From: Xylophilus ampelinus
GTDB taxonomy: Bacteria; Pseudomonadota; Gammaproteobacteria; Burkholderiales; Burkholderiaceae_C
Direction: 5' to 3'
DNA: 64,000 nucleotides
Assembly (NCBI RefSeq): GCF_901875635.1
Contig: NZ_CABFMN010000087.1
Location: 7,666-71,665 of the forward strand
This document shows, one piece after another, positions 51,641 through 59,477 of the stretch. The notes beneath the pieces were generated by a model. That model did no database searches. It was given only the letters and a program-made list of their open reading frames with translations, and was not told the DNA's origin. Within the stretch, counting starts at the first letter, position 1. Every line of letters starts with the position of its first letter. The position numbers were made by a program, and so were the translations under genes.

Positions 51641-53582
51641 CCCATTCAAGATCTCGGTCGCGCTGCTGGTGGCCGCGGTGATGGGCGTCTACGTGGCGGG
51701 CTATGCCTTCCTCATGCGGATGAAGCTGCCGCCGCAGGAAGCGTCGCTTCTCACCATCCACGACTACTGGCAGGCCTACGGCGACCGCCCCGATGTGCGT
51801 CAGGCGCTGCTGATCTGCCTCGGGGGTGCGCAGGGCGTCTGCCTGGGTCTGGTGGGCGTCGCCATGCTCCCGCGCCGCCGGCCGCTTCACGGCGAGGCGC
51901 GCTTCGCCTCGCGCCGCGAGATCGAGAAGGCAGGCCTCCTCAAAGAGCACGGGATCATTCTCGGGCGGCTGGGCAACCGCTATCTCGTCCTGCCCGGTCA
52001 GCAAGGCGTCGAGCTGGAGGCCCCGCCACGCAGCGGCAAAGGGGTCGGCGTCGTAGTGCCCAACCTACTGAACTGGCCCGGCTCGACCATCGCCAGCGAC
52101 ATCAAGGGCGAGAACTTCATGCGCACGGCGGGCTTCCGGGCATCGCACGGCCAGGATGTGCATCTCTTCGATCCCCTCTCCGAGAAGGAGTGCTCGGCGC
52201 GCTGGAACCCACTGGGCTACGTGTCCGAGGAGCCGTACCGGTGCATCGACGACCTCCAGCGCATCGCGACGATGCTGTTCCCGGACCCACTCGCAGGCGA
52301 TCCGTTTTGGACCTCGTCCGCCCGGTCACTCTTCCTGGGCATCGCGCTGTACCTGTTCGAGGTGCCTGATGCCACCCGGACGCTCGGAGAGGTGCTTCGC
52401 CAAGGCATGGCGAGCGACGCCGAAGGTTTCCAGAAGCACTGGAAGCGGGTCATCGACGCCTGCGAGCGCGCGGGCTACCCACTGTCCCAGGAAGCCGTGC
52501 AGAGCCTGTACGACGTGATCGACCTGGCGCCCACCACCGCCTCAAGCATCCGCAAGACCTTCACGAGCCGGCTGGACCTGTGGCTCAACCCCATGATCGA
52601 CGCAGCGACTTCGGCCAACGACTTCGACCTGCGGGACCTGAGGAAGCGGCCCATCTCCATCTACGTGCAGATCAACCCGGACAACATCGCACGGCTGCAA
52701 CCCCTCCTGAACCTCTTCTTCCAGCAGGCCATCGGCCTGCAGACCCGGGAGCTGCCGGAGACCAACCCGGCGCTCAAGCACCAGCTGCTGCTCATGCTCG
52801 ACGAGTTCCCGGCCCTCGGCCGCATTCCCGTCATCGCGGAGTCCACGGCCTTCCTGCCGGGCTACAACGTGCGCACGGTGGTGATCGTCCAGTCAAACTC
52901 CCAGCTGGTCGAGAAATACGGCGGCGAGGGTGCCAAGTCGATCCGCAAGATGCTGGCCGCCCGGATCGTGTTTCCGCCGAAGGAGTACGACGACGCCGAG
53001 GCCATCTCGCGCGAGCTGGGCACCTACACCGTGCGGCAGAAGAGCATCAGCCGGCCCATGTTCGGCGGCACGCACAAAGGCGGCTCCGTCAGCATCAGCG
53101 ACCAGCCGCGCCGGCTTCTGCTGCCGCAGGAGGTCAAGGAGCTCGGCCCCACCCGAATGATCCTGTTCTACGAAGGCCTGCGCCCTGTCCTGGCGCATCG
53201 CATCCGCTACTTCGACGACAAATCCTTCGCCAAGCGCGAACTGCCGCCGCCCGCGGTTCCGAAGCTCGACGTCCTCGCGGCAAACCGTGCGGGACCAATG
53301 ACGACCGGGCCGGTCCCCTCGCGCCCCGCCTCTCCCCCACCCCGCCCCACCCACGCAGGCGGCACGCCTGCCACTGCTGCCGCTCCTCGCCCGGCGTGCC
53401 CGAGCGGAGGTTCGACCATCACCAAGGAGGCTTCTGCCATGTCCGCAGCCGTACTCAACAATGAACTAAAGCTCAGCGACTTCTCCTTCGACTTCGACGA
53501 TGTCGAAATCCCGACCGAGCCACTGACCGACGACGAGATCAAGCAGCGCGCGGACGCCTTCGTCTCGCGCCTGCTCGATTGA
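51606..53582 (+). CDS. virD4: VirD4/TraG-type coupling protein
   Basis: The 658-residue protein has two N-terminal membrane helices (about 15-35 and 74-94) and a large ATPase domain with Walker A APPRSGKGVG near 139-148 and Walker B LLLMLDEFPALGRI near 393-406. It links the relaxosome to the VirB channel. After about residue 575 a Pro/Ala-rich linker leads to a short acidic end, LKLSDFSFDFDDVEIPTEPL. A strong ribosome-binding site inside the linker (53424) could also give that end as a separate 47-residue protein. Confidence 0.92.
   Translation: MTLAPSNEGFPSPFKISVALLVAAVMGVYVAGYAFLMRMKLPPQEASLLTIHDYWQAYGDRPDVRQALLICLGGAQGVCLGLVGVAMLPRRRPLHGEARFASRREIEKAGLLKEHGIILGRLGNRYLVLPGQQGVELEAPPRSGKGVGVVVPNLLNWPGSTIASDIKGENFMRTAGFRASHGQDVHLFDPLSEKECSARWNPLGYVSEEPYRCIDDLQRIATMLFPDPLAGDPFWTSSARSLFLGIALYLFEVPDATRTLGEVLRQGMASDAEGFQKHWKRVIDACERAGYPLSQEAVQSLYDVIDLAPTTASSIRKTFTSRLDLWLNPMIDAATSANDFDLRDLRKRPISIYVQINPDNIARLQPLLNLFFQQAIGLQTRELPETNPALKHQLLLMLDEFPALGRIPVIAESTAFLPGYNVRTVVIVQSNSQLVEKYGGEGAKSIRKMLAARIVFPPKEYDDAEAISRELGTYTVRQKSISRPMFGGTHKGGSVSISDQPRRLLLPQEVKELGPTRMILFYEGLRPVLAHRIRYFDDKSFAKRELPPPAVPKLDVLAANRAGPMTTGPVPSRPASPPPRPTHAGGTPATAAAPRPACPSGGSTITKEASAMSAAVLNNELKLSDFSFDFDDVEIPTEPLTDDEIKQRADAFVSRLLD
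53424..53441 (+). promoter_or_regulatory. Internal in-frame ribosome-binding site and ATG within virD4
   Basis: AAGGAGG at 53424-53430 lies 8 nt before an ATG at 53439, in frame with virD4. Translation from there would yield a 47-residue acidic protein identical to the end of VirD4. Such a strong site inside a gene is rarely accidental. Confidence 0.4.
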
Positions 53583-53613
53583 CGCACCGGACCCGACACA
53601 TCAAGGAGACGCC

Positions 53614-54825
53614 ATGGCCACCGCCAACGCTTCTGCTTCTTCCTCTGCCGCAACCGGCAACCAGCAGGCCACCAGCGCGAGCAACTTCGCCGGCACCGTC
53701 CAGGGCAATGCTGCCGCGCCCAATCGCCATCACCCACCTGTTCCGGATGCCATCGAGCGCCGGTACCTGCGCATCGATGACAGTTACCTGTTTCCGGACC
53801 GGACGCTCGCCTTCATCGACGACGGCAGCCGGATTCGGGTGCGGACAGAGAACCGCGAGGTGATGCACAGCGTCATCGCCATCGCCCAGCAGCGCGGGTG
53901 GCGGACGATCGCAGTGCGTGGGACCGAAGCGTTTCGCCAGGGGATGTGGCGCGAGGCCGCGCTCCAGGGGATCGACGTCAGGGGCTATGAACCCTCGGAG
54001 GCGGAGCACCACCAGGTGGCCAGTTCCCAGAACCACCGCCGCCCTGGCGATGCATACACGCAAACCGATCCGGATGGCAGGCGTGGCGATCCCTCGCGCG
54101 CAGGGCACACCAGCGGACAAGCTGCACCCGGCACCCAACGAAATGGCGATTCGGCGCGCAGCGCAACGGACGATGCCCTACGGCCGGCCCGCAATGGCGC
54201 GCGCACGCCCATCGTGGGCGTGTTGGTGGCCGCGGCGGCGGCTCCCTACCGCTTTGACCCGCAGGAGCGGCTGTCCTTCTACGTCATGGTCCGCACCGAG
54301 GTCGGCGACCGCACGGTTTGGGGCACCGACCTGGAGCGCGCCTTGGCCGAGTCGGCATCCCAGCCGCGCGTCGGCGCATCCGTCGTCCTGACCCATCAGG
54401 GCACCACGGCGGTGGACGTCCGGGTGCCGCAGCGCGACGAGGCAGGCGACCTGGTCGGTGAAAAGAAGATCGTGGCGCAGCGCGCACGCTGGGGCATCGA
54501 GACGGTCGAGCACATGCGCACGCTGCAGCAGGCGGCCGGAATGATCCGCGACGGCGAGCCGGTGGCCCAAGAGCACCTGGCGGCCCAGCCCAACCTGGCA
54601 GCGGCCGCCGCGGGCGTCCGCCTTGCCGAGCAGTACGCCGAGCGCACCACGACCGATGGCGCATCCCGGCAGCGCCTCGTGCAGGCGATCCGGGAGCGGC
54701 TGGCTGAGGCCGTGGCACAGGGCCGCGACATCCACCTCCCGGTGGACCGTGTCCCGTCCCAGGTTCACCATGTCCGACAACGCAGCGCGCGCACGCGCGA
54801 GGAACCCATCCATGAACGCCATTGA
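53614..54825 (+). CDS. LPD7-domain protein associated with conjugation
   Basis: The 403-residue protein contains a large-polyvalent-protein-type domain LPD7 at about 45-130, with ERRYLRIDDSYLFPDRTLAFIDDGSRIRVRTENREVMHSVIAIAQQRGW and GTEAFRQGMWREAALQGIDVRGYEPSE. A long disordered stretch (about 135-195) and a second folded region follow (VLVAAAAAPYRFDPQERLSFYVMV, VWGTDLERALAESA). LPD7 commonly occurs on relaxases and conjugation proteins, so a role in DNA processing or transfer is likely. Here it is a separate gene after virD4. Confidence 0.75.
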   Translation: MATANASASSSAATGNQQATSASNFAGTVQGNAAAPNRHHPPVPDAIERRYLRIDDSYLFPDRTLAFIDDGSRIRVRTENREVMHSVIAIAQQRGWRTIAVRGTEAFRQGMWREAALQGIDVRGYEPSEAEHHQVASSQNHRRPGDAYTQTDPDGRRGDPSRAGHTSGQAAPGTQRNGDSARSATDDALRPARNGARTPIVGVLVAAAAAPYRFDPQERLSFYVMVRTEVGDRTVWGTDLERALAESASQPRVGASVVLTHQGTTAVDVRVPQRDEAGDLVGEKKIVAQRARWGIETVEHMRTLQQAAGMIRDGEPVAQEHLAAQPNLAAAAAGVRLAEQYAERTTTDGASRQRLVQAIRERLAEAVAQGRDIHLPVDRVPSQVHHVRQRSARTREEPIHERH

Positions 54826-55447
54826 TCGCCAGTCCCCCTGTGCCCACAGGCGGCAGCGCACTGTGCACCGCCTCGCGCTCGTCAGTGGAGTCTGGCTCGC
54901 TGTTGTTCTGCATCCAGCTCCAGTTGGAGCGCAGCCCGCTGGTCGAGCGTCGCAGGCTGAAACCTCGGCTGCCCAGCTTCCGACATCCAGTGCGGCAGAG
55001 ATCTCGGCCGCATTCACGCCCGGTGAGGCCCTGCCGCTCGTGCTCGACACCATCCGCGGTGCCCGCGACACGCTCTTCGTGGCCGCTTACTCGTTCACCA
55101 GCAAGCCAGTGGCCACGGCGCTGCGCGATGCCCAGCGACGCGGCGTCAAGGTGTTCGTCGTGATCGATGCCGCAGAAGCCACCAAGGGCTACTCGGCCGC
55201 CCAGTTCCTGGCCAACGAACAGGTCCCGGTGCGCACCAACGCGCGCTACGCCCTGCAGCACAACAAGTTCATCGTCGCCGACGGCACCACAGTCCAGACG
55301 GGCAGCTTCAACTACACCTCGTCCGCCGCCAGCCGCAATGCCGAGAACGTGCTCGTCGTGCGCAATGACCCAACACTCGGCGCGCAGTACGCCCGAGAGT
55401 GGCGCCGCCTCTGGGATGAGGGGGTGGTCATGCCACCCGCGTACTGA
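54812..55447 (+). CDS. nuc: Secreted phospholipase D-like nuclease (Nuc family)
   Basis: I start at the ATG at 54812, overlapping the LPD7 gene by 14 bp. The 211-residue protein has a signal peptide (RLALVSGVWLAVVLHPAPVGAQ) and a single HKD motif HNKFIVADGTTVQTGSFNYTSSAASRNAEN. This is the pattern of Nuc, the periplasmic endonuclease encoded in the transfer region of plasmid pKM101 and on many conjugative elements. It acts as a dimer and cleaves DNA non-specifically; its benefit for transfer is not settled. Confidence 0.85.
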   Translation: MNAIDRQSPCAHRRQRTVHRLALVSGVWLAVVLHPAPVGAQPAGRASQAETSAAQLPTSSAAEISAAFTPGEALPLVLDTIRGARDTLFVAAYSFTSKPVATALRDAQRRGVKVFVVIDAAEATKGYSAAQFLANEQVPVRTNARYALQHNKFIVADGTTVQTGSFNYTSSAASRNAENVLVVRNDPTLGAQYAREWRRLWDEGVVMPPAY

Positions 55448-55449
55448 AC

Positions 55450-56178
55450 ATGGCCAGCAGGCATCACACGGAGGTGACCGTCGCTCCTGTGACCAGACGG
55501 TCGGCGCATGCGCTCGAAAGTCCCTGGGCCATCAGCGCCGGCTCGCTCGAGTCACTCAAGTGGGTCGGCCTCGTGCTCATGGCCGCCGATCACGTCAACA
55601 AGTACGTCCTGGGCGAAGCCAGCGCGTCCCTGTACGCCATGGGCCGGTTGGTGATGCCGATCTTCGGTTTCGTGCTCATGTACAACCTGTGCCGGCCCGG
55701 CGCGCTCGCTCAAGGGGTGCACCTGCGCGTCATGAAGCGCCTCGCCGTGTTCGGGGCCCTGGCGACACCCGCCTTCGTGGTCCTGGTGGGCTGGTGGCCC
55801 CTGAACATCCTCTTCACCTTGCTGGCCGCGACGTCGATCGTCTTCCTCTGGGAACGCGGGGGCGTGCCACGGCGCCTCCTGGCGATGGCGGTCTTTCTGG
55901 TCGGCGGCGCCATCGTCGAGTTCTGGTGGCCCGCCCTGCTCTGCTGCCTCGGCGCCTGGGACTTCGTCAGGCGGCCCAGCGCCGCGCGGCTTGCACTCTG
56001 GGTCGGCGCGACCGCATCCCTGGCCCTGATCAACGGCAACTTCGCCGCGCTCGTGGCGATCCCGCTCATCTGGGGCGCCAGGCAGGTGGACATCCCGATG
56101 CCCAGGTCTCGTTGGGCCTTCTACGCGTTCTACCCGGCCCACCTGACGGCACTGGCCGTGTACGTGGCGCTGCACTGA
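55450..56178 (+). CDS. traX: TraX-family membrane acetyltransferase-like protein
   Basis: The 242-residue protein has seven or eight membrane helices and TraX-family features: SLKWVGLVLMAADHVNKYVLG near the start, GRLVMPIFGFVLMYNLCR, NILFTLLAATSIVFLWERGG and AFYAFYPAHLTALAVYV at the end. TraX N-acetylates F-pilin in F plasmids, and homologues are common elsewhere. It starts 3 bp after the nuclease gene and is probably the last gene of the transfer operon. Confidence 0.85.
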   Translation: MASRHHTEVTVAPVTRRSAHALESPWAISAGSLESLKWVGLVLMAADHVNKYVLGEASASLYAMGRLVMPIFGFVLMYNLCRPGALAQGVHLRVMKRLAVFGALATPAFVVLVGWWPLNILFTLLAATSIVFLWERGGVPRRLLAMAVFLVGGAIVEFWWPALLCCLGAWDFVRRPSAARLALWVGATASLALINGNFAALVAIPLIWGARQVDIPMPRSRWAFYAFYPAHLTALAVYVALH

Positions 56179-56234
56179 GCCCCGCAGCGCGCGGCGAGCG
56201 CGACTCCTCGGACGAGTCGCCGAGATGCGCCAGT

Positions 56235-56256
56235 TTGCTGTAGCAGGCTGCTATAA
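56235..56256. promoter_or_regulatory. Dyad element related to the site at 41093
   Basis: TTGCTGTAGCAGG-CTGCTATAA just upstream (12 bp) of the antitoxin start agrees with the element at 41093-41114 in 15 of 22 positions, including TTGCT-x-TAGCA-x-GCT. It may be bound by the TrfB/KorA-like regulator or by the antitoxin. Confidence 0.4.
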
Positions 56257-56267
56257 ATCGCGCTCGC

Positions 56268-56768
56268 ATGGACGCCCACCATCTTCGTATCCGCATCGAG
56301 CGCGACATCGCCGACAAGGCCATGGCGATGGCTCGGGACCGCGGCCTGGAACTGGCCGACGTGATGCGCATGTGGCTCACCAAGGCGGTGCTCACGGGCG
56401 ACTTCGCGATCGATCTCGATCAACCCGCGCCGGCGCCAGCCGGCGAGACGCGCGCGTTCTTCGCCTACGACGAGAGCCCGTGGGCCCCTTTGAAGGAAGC
56501 CCTGGACGGCGAATTGGCGCTCGCGCTCGTGAACCAGTTCGTCGCCAACCAGACCATCGAGATCGAGCGGCTGATGGACGTCAATCCGCTCGACACCGCA
56601 CGAATTCGCGAGCTCAGACGGCAGCGGGACGAAGCCCGCCAGGTGCTGTCCACCTTCAACCCGGAAGATCCGGACGCCACCCGGACGGTCATCGAGCGCT
56701 TCGCCGCAAAACGACCGCCGCGCCAGGACTGGACACGCCGCGCCATCGACGATGAGGAGGCGTCCTGA
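56268..56768 (+). CDS. Putative antitoxin of a zeta-like toxin pair
   Basis: The 166-residue protein begins with a ribbon-helix-helix or RelB-like DNA-binding segment (HHLRIRIERDIADKAMAMARDRGLELADVMRMWLTKAVLTGDFAI). An acidic helical region follows (about 70-150). Its stop overlaps the start of the zeta-like gene by 1 bp. The arrangement, regulator before toxin, fits a plasmid addiction module. The dyad directly upstream suggests autoregulation. Confidence 0.65.
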   Translation: MDAHHLRIRIERDIADKAMAMARDRGLELADVMRMWLTKAVLTGDFAIDLDQPAPAPAGETRAFFAYDESPWAPLKEALDGELALALVNQFVANQTIEIERLMDVNPLDTARIRELRRQRDEARQVLSTFNPEDPDATRTVIERFAAKRPPRQDWTRRAIDDEEAS

Positions 56769-57994
56769 TGGCGCGCTCCCCTTTGTCGGCACGATCTGCT
56801 GAGCCGCGCCAACCCTCGGACCGGGAGCTGCGTCGCCTCTACGAGCGCTGCGTGAGCCCAGACCTGGCCGTGGGCGCACAGCCGGCCGTCCAGCCTGCCG
56901 CGATGATCATCACCGGGCAGCCGGGTGCTGGCCTCACCTTCGCCACAGTGCAGCTGCGGCAGCAGTTGCTGGAGACGGTGGCGTCGGCCGCTCACGTGTC
57001 GATGAACCGCCTACGCGCCTACCACCCGCTCTGGGCGCGTGGCGGGGACATTGCGCTTCAGGCCTCGGAACGGATTTCCGGGGATTGCGCTGCCTGGTTC
57101 GATCGCCTCGTCAAGGACACGCAAAAGCAGCGCCACAACCTGATCGCGGAGGTGGAGACGACGCAGATTGAAGCCGTCCCCGCCTTGGCTGGCGACCTGC
57201 GACGCAGCGGATACATGGTCCAGGTGGTCTTCGTGGCCACGTCACGCGAAGACAGTCATGTTGCCATGATGGCGCGCTATGAGATGCGGCGGCGTCATGG
57301 CCTGGCCGTCGATCCGCCATCGATCAAGGACCACGACTTCGCCGTCGGCAACGTGGTGGATGTGCTCGGGCGCATGGAGTTCGATCGATCGGTCGATGGG
57401 CTTCGCGTCATCGCCAGCAACGGCGACCACATCTACGAGGGCCGGTTGGATGGCGACAAATGGGATCGGCCACCCCGTGCGTCCGCCACGCTGAGCGCGC
57501 TGCTCGACAAGACGCCCACCACCAAGGAGATGGTTCGGACAGCCATGCGCTGGGAGACGCTCTTCCAGCGACTGGGCACCGACCCGACCGTACCGCGCGA
57601 GGTAGCAAGCCAGGTCCTCCAGTGGCGCAACGAGGCCATCGGCCGATGCGAACAGGAGCCGTCCACTGCCCTGGCGTTGCAGTGGGCCCGCGAAGCCGGC
57701 GCGTTCCGGGTGATGAACCGCTTCGAGTTCCTGAAGGAGTTTCCGCACCACGAACGCGCAGTTCAGGCACTGGGCATCGCGGCGACTGAAGCTGAGCGGT
57801 TCCCGAAGGAGCAAGCGGATCGCCTGATGGTGCACGCGCGCGAAAACATCGCGCAGCGCATCGAGCGCGGCGACATGGCCCGTATCGCGGCACGCCAGAA
57901 ATCGCAGGACGCCAAGGCCCAGGCGCACTATCCCGAACCACCGAACCCGGATCGATCGCGAAATCCGCGCACCCCTGACGGCCCCTCGCGCTAG
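56768..57994 (+). CDS. Zeta-toxin-like protein with altered P-loop
   Basis: The 408-residue protein has the layout of zeta-family toxins, which phosphorylate UDP-N-acetylglucosamine and stop cell-wall synthesis. The P-loop at 50-57 reads GQPGAGLT, with leucine where the ATP-binding lysine should be. The usual catalytic Asp after the next strand is also not seen (HVSMNRLRAYHPLW). Other parts look intact: HNLIAEVETTQIEAVPALAGDLRRSGYMVQVVFVAT and VAMMARYEMRRRHG. A long helical C-terminal region (about 255-385) is added. It is either an inactivated toxin or a derivative with another role. Confidence 0.65.
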   Translation: MARSPLSARSAEPRQPSDRELRRLYERCVSPDLAVGAQPAVQPAAMIITGQPGAGLTFATVQLRQQLLETVASAAHVSMNRLRAYHPLWARGGDIALQASERISGDCAAWFDRLVKDTQKQRHNLIAEVETTQIEAVPALAGDLRRSGYMVQVVFVATSREDSHVAMMARYEMRRRHGLAVDPPSIKDHDFAVGNVVDVLGRMEFDRSVDGLRVIASNGDHIYEGRLDGDKWDRPPRASATLSALLDKTPTTKEMVRTAMRWETLFQRLGTDPTVPREVASQVLQWRNEAIGRCEQEPSTALALQWAREAGAFRVMNRFEFLKEFPHHERAVQALGIAATEAERFPKEQADRLMVHARENIAQRIERGDMARIAARQKSQDAKAQAHYPEPPNPDRSRNPRTPDGPSR

Positions 57995-58146
57995 CGGTCG
58001 ACGAGAAGTCCCCCGCCGGCAGCGGTGCGTCGGCGACGGCCCGCTGGTCAAGTCTTTCCACTCCTCCCGGCGAATCGACGCCATGTGGAAGATCCTTTGC
58101 GGGGGTCATTCGTGACGCGTCCTGCGGTAGCGTCGCTCGATCTCCC

Positions 58147-58187
58147 TGCGATGGCTCAGCCTTTCCTCCATGCGATGGCTCAGCCTT
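58147..58187. repeat. 24-bp-period duplication of a 17-bp unit
   Basis: TGCGATGGCTCAGCCTT occurs at 58147-58163 and again at 58171-58187. On the minus strand a tiny frame downstream of the hypothetical gene would read RLSHR-MEE-RLSHR. It is probably a small local duplication at the 3' end of that gene. Confidence 0.5.
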
Positions 58188-58386
58188 GCGTCACGGTGAC
58201 CTGGCCGATGCCGCGGTACACCAGTTCACCAGTGGACGAGGTGACGGTCCAGCGGCCATCGGCACCAACTACAGGTGCCACCGAGTAGTTGTCTGCAGAC
58301 AGAGGCAGCGTCGCGGCTTCCGATGCCGTGTCGCTGTACCAGACGGGGTGACGAAGCACCGTGGGAGAAGAATCGAAGAAATCCAT
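58180..58386 (-). CDS. Small hypothetical protein downstream of an SOS box
   Basis: From the ATG at 58386 the product is 68 residues, MDFFDSSPTVLRHP then a strand-rich part (DGRWTVTSSTGELVYRGIGQVTVTQG). No family is recognised. A nearly consensus LexA box (58526-58545) lies 140 bp upstream on this strand; an in-frame extension to 58599 would span it and is therefore unlikely to be the true start. SOS induction of this gene is an inference. Confidence 0.4.
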   Translation of the reverse strand: MDFFDSSPTVLRHPVWYSDTASEAATLPLSADNYSVAPVVGADGRWTVTSSTGELVYRGIGQVTVTQG

Positions 58387-58525
58387 GAGGGGCGCGATTG
58401 TGCCGTGCGGTTTTCGCGCGCGAAGGCCAGACACAGCTGCGGCATGAATTGAGCTACCGCGGCGCTCGAATGCGAGCCACGAACACAGCAGCCACATGCT
58501 GCCCCGTTCACGGCACCCACCCAAA

Positions 58526-58545
58526 TACTGTACAGGTATACAGTA
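58526..58545. promoter_or_regulatory. Near-consensus SOS (LexA) box
   Basis: TACTGT-N8-ACAGTA is a perfect CTGT-N8-ACAG palindrome that matches the enterobacterial LexA consensus at 17 of 20 positions. The symmetric AATACTGTA...TACAGTATT context strengthens it. It could act on genes to either side; neither is recognised. Confidence 0.65.
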
Positions 58546-58655
58546 TTCGTTTAACCTCAATCCTTGCAGTTGCCATATCTCGGGTGCCTCCATCGACACA
58601 CCTCCGATGCCAGGCGACCCGACCTTTTTGGAGCAATGCCAAGGAACTCAACGTC

Positions 58656-58841
58656 GTGTCTCGCGGCGCGCCCGCCGAAGCCTTGAATGCAGGTGCGGCC
58701 GCGGCGCTCGCCGTATTTAGCAGAGCCGACGTGGATCCGTGGAGTGCGATCGAGGCCATGGGAAAGGTCATCCAGAGCGATGAACTCGGCTTTTCTGAGG
58801 GCGGCGACCACATCGAATTGGAGGGCGTCATCGAAACTTAA
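58656..58841 (+). CDS. Short hypothetical protein
   Basis: A frame from the GTG at 58656 encodes about 61 residues with ordinary protein-like sequence (PAEALNAGAAAALAVFSRADVDPWSAIEAMGKVIQSDELGFSEGGDHIELEGVIET). The frame is open further upstream to 58398 but that part spans the SOS box and lacks protein character. No family is recognised. It may be the remnant of a longer gene. Confidence 0.3.
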   Translation: MSRGAPAEALNAGAAAALAVFSRADVDPWSAIEAMGKVIQSDELGFSEGGDHIELEGVIET

Positions 58842-58886
58842 CCGTAACGGATCAAGCCCACGCGTGAAGACCAGGCGACGGCGCGC

Positions 58887-59231
58887 GTGTACTGGGACGC
58901 GGTCGACGCCGCTGGAGAAGCCGTCCACTCGCTCATTCCCGAATCGCAGCGGCACGACATCGGCTTGGGAGTCGCCGCGCCCAGCCATTTCACGCAGCAA
59001 CTGCGCAGTGCCACGGGCGACTGGCTCACGGACGCGGCGGATGAGGCGGACGCAATCCTCGAGGTCATTCGGTCCGGCGGCCTGAGCACGCCGCTCAAGC
59101 GCCCACTGTCAGGCGTGCAGGTCGAAGTGAACCTCGATCGGGCGCCTGGGCCCCTGGGCACATTCTCAATGTTGAAGCCAGCTGATCTCCTGTCGGCGCC
59201 GGTGGTGGACATCGCTCGGCGATGGAAATGA
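58887..59231 (+). CDS. Hypothetical protein
   Basis: The frame, starting with GTG at 58887, encodes 114 residues (YWDAVDAAGEAVHSLIPESQRHDIGLGVAAPSHF, DWLTDAADEADAILEVIRSGGLSTPLKRPLSGVQVEVNLDRAPGPL). The amino-acid composition is normal for a real protein, but I recognise no family. The open frame continues upstream as EDQATAR without a start, so the 5' end may be lost. A short open stretch after it (59261-59374, HGDHRAAWAFTRYQLDAFPDL) may belong to the same degraded region. Confidence 0.35.
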   Translation: MYWDAVDAAGEAVHSLIPESQRHDIGLGVAAPSHFTQQLRSATGDWLTDAADEADAILEVIRSGGLSTPLKRPLSGVQVEVNLDRAPGPLGTFSMLKPADLLSAPVVDIARRWK

Positions 59232-59477
59232 TCGCTACCAGAACGCCCGAGCGTCGACGAGGTGTAGGCGGTCTATCACGGCGACCACCGCGCCGCATGG
59301 GCCTTCACCCGCTACCAGCTGGATGCGTTTCCGGACTTGACGCGGCAAGCGGCTGAGGCACTCCAGCTCGGCTGATGCGCCATCGCGCAGGCATTGCGTC
59401 AGACGCGCGGCACCCCGACAAACGATGAAGAGCGCGGACCTGGGGGTTCACCAGCGCAGCGAGCAGATCGCCACCCA
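59232..59477. other. 246-bp gap with a possible gene remnant
   Basis: A stretch to 59374 reads in one frame as VYHGDHRAAWAFTRYQLDAFPDLTRQAAEALQLG and a stop, which looks like the end of a lost gene. No start or intact gene is seen. It follows the hypothetical gene and faces the end of the relaxase gene. Confidence 0.3.
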
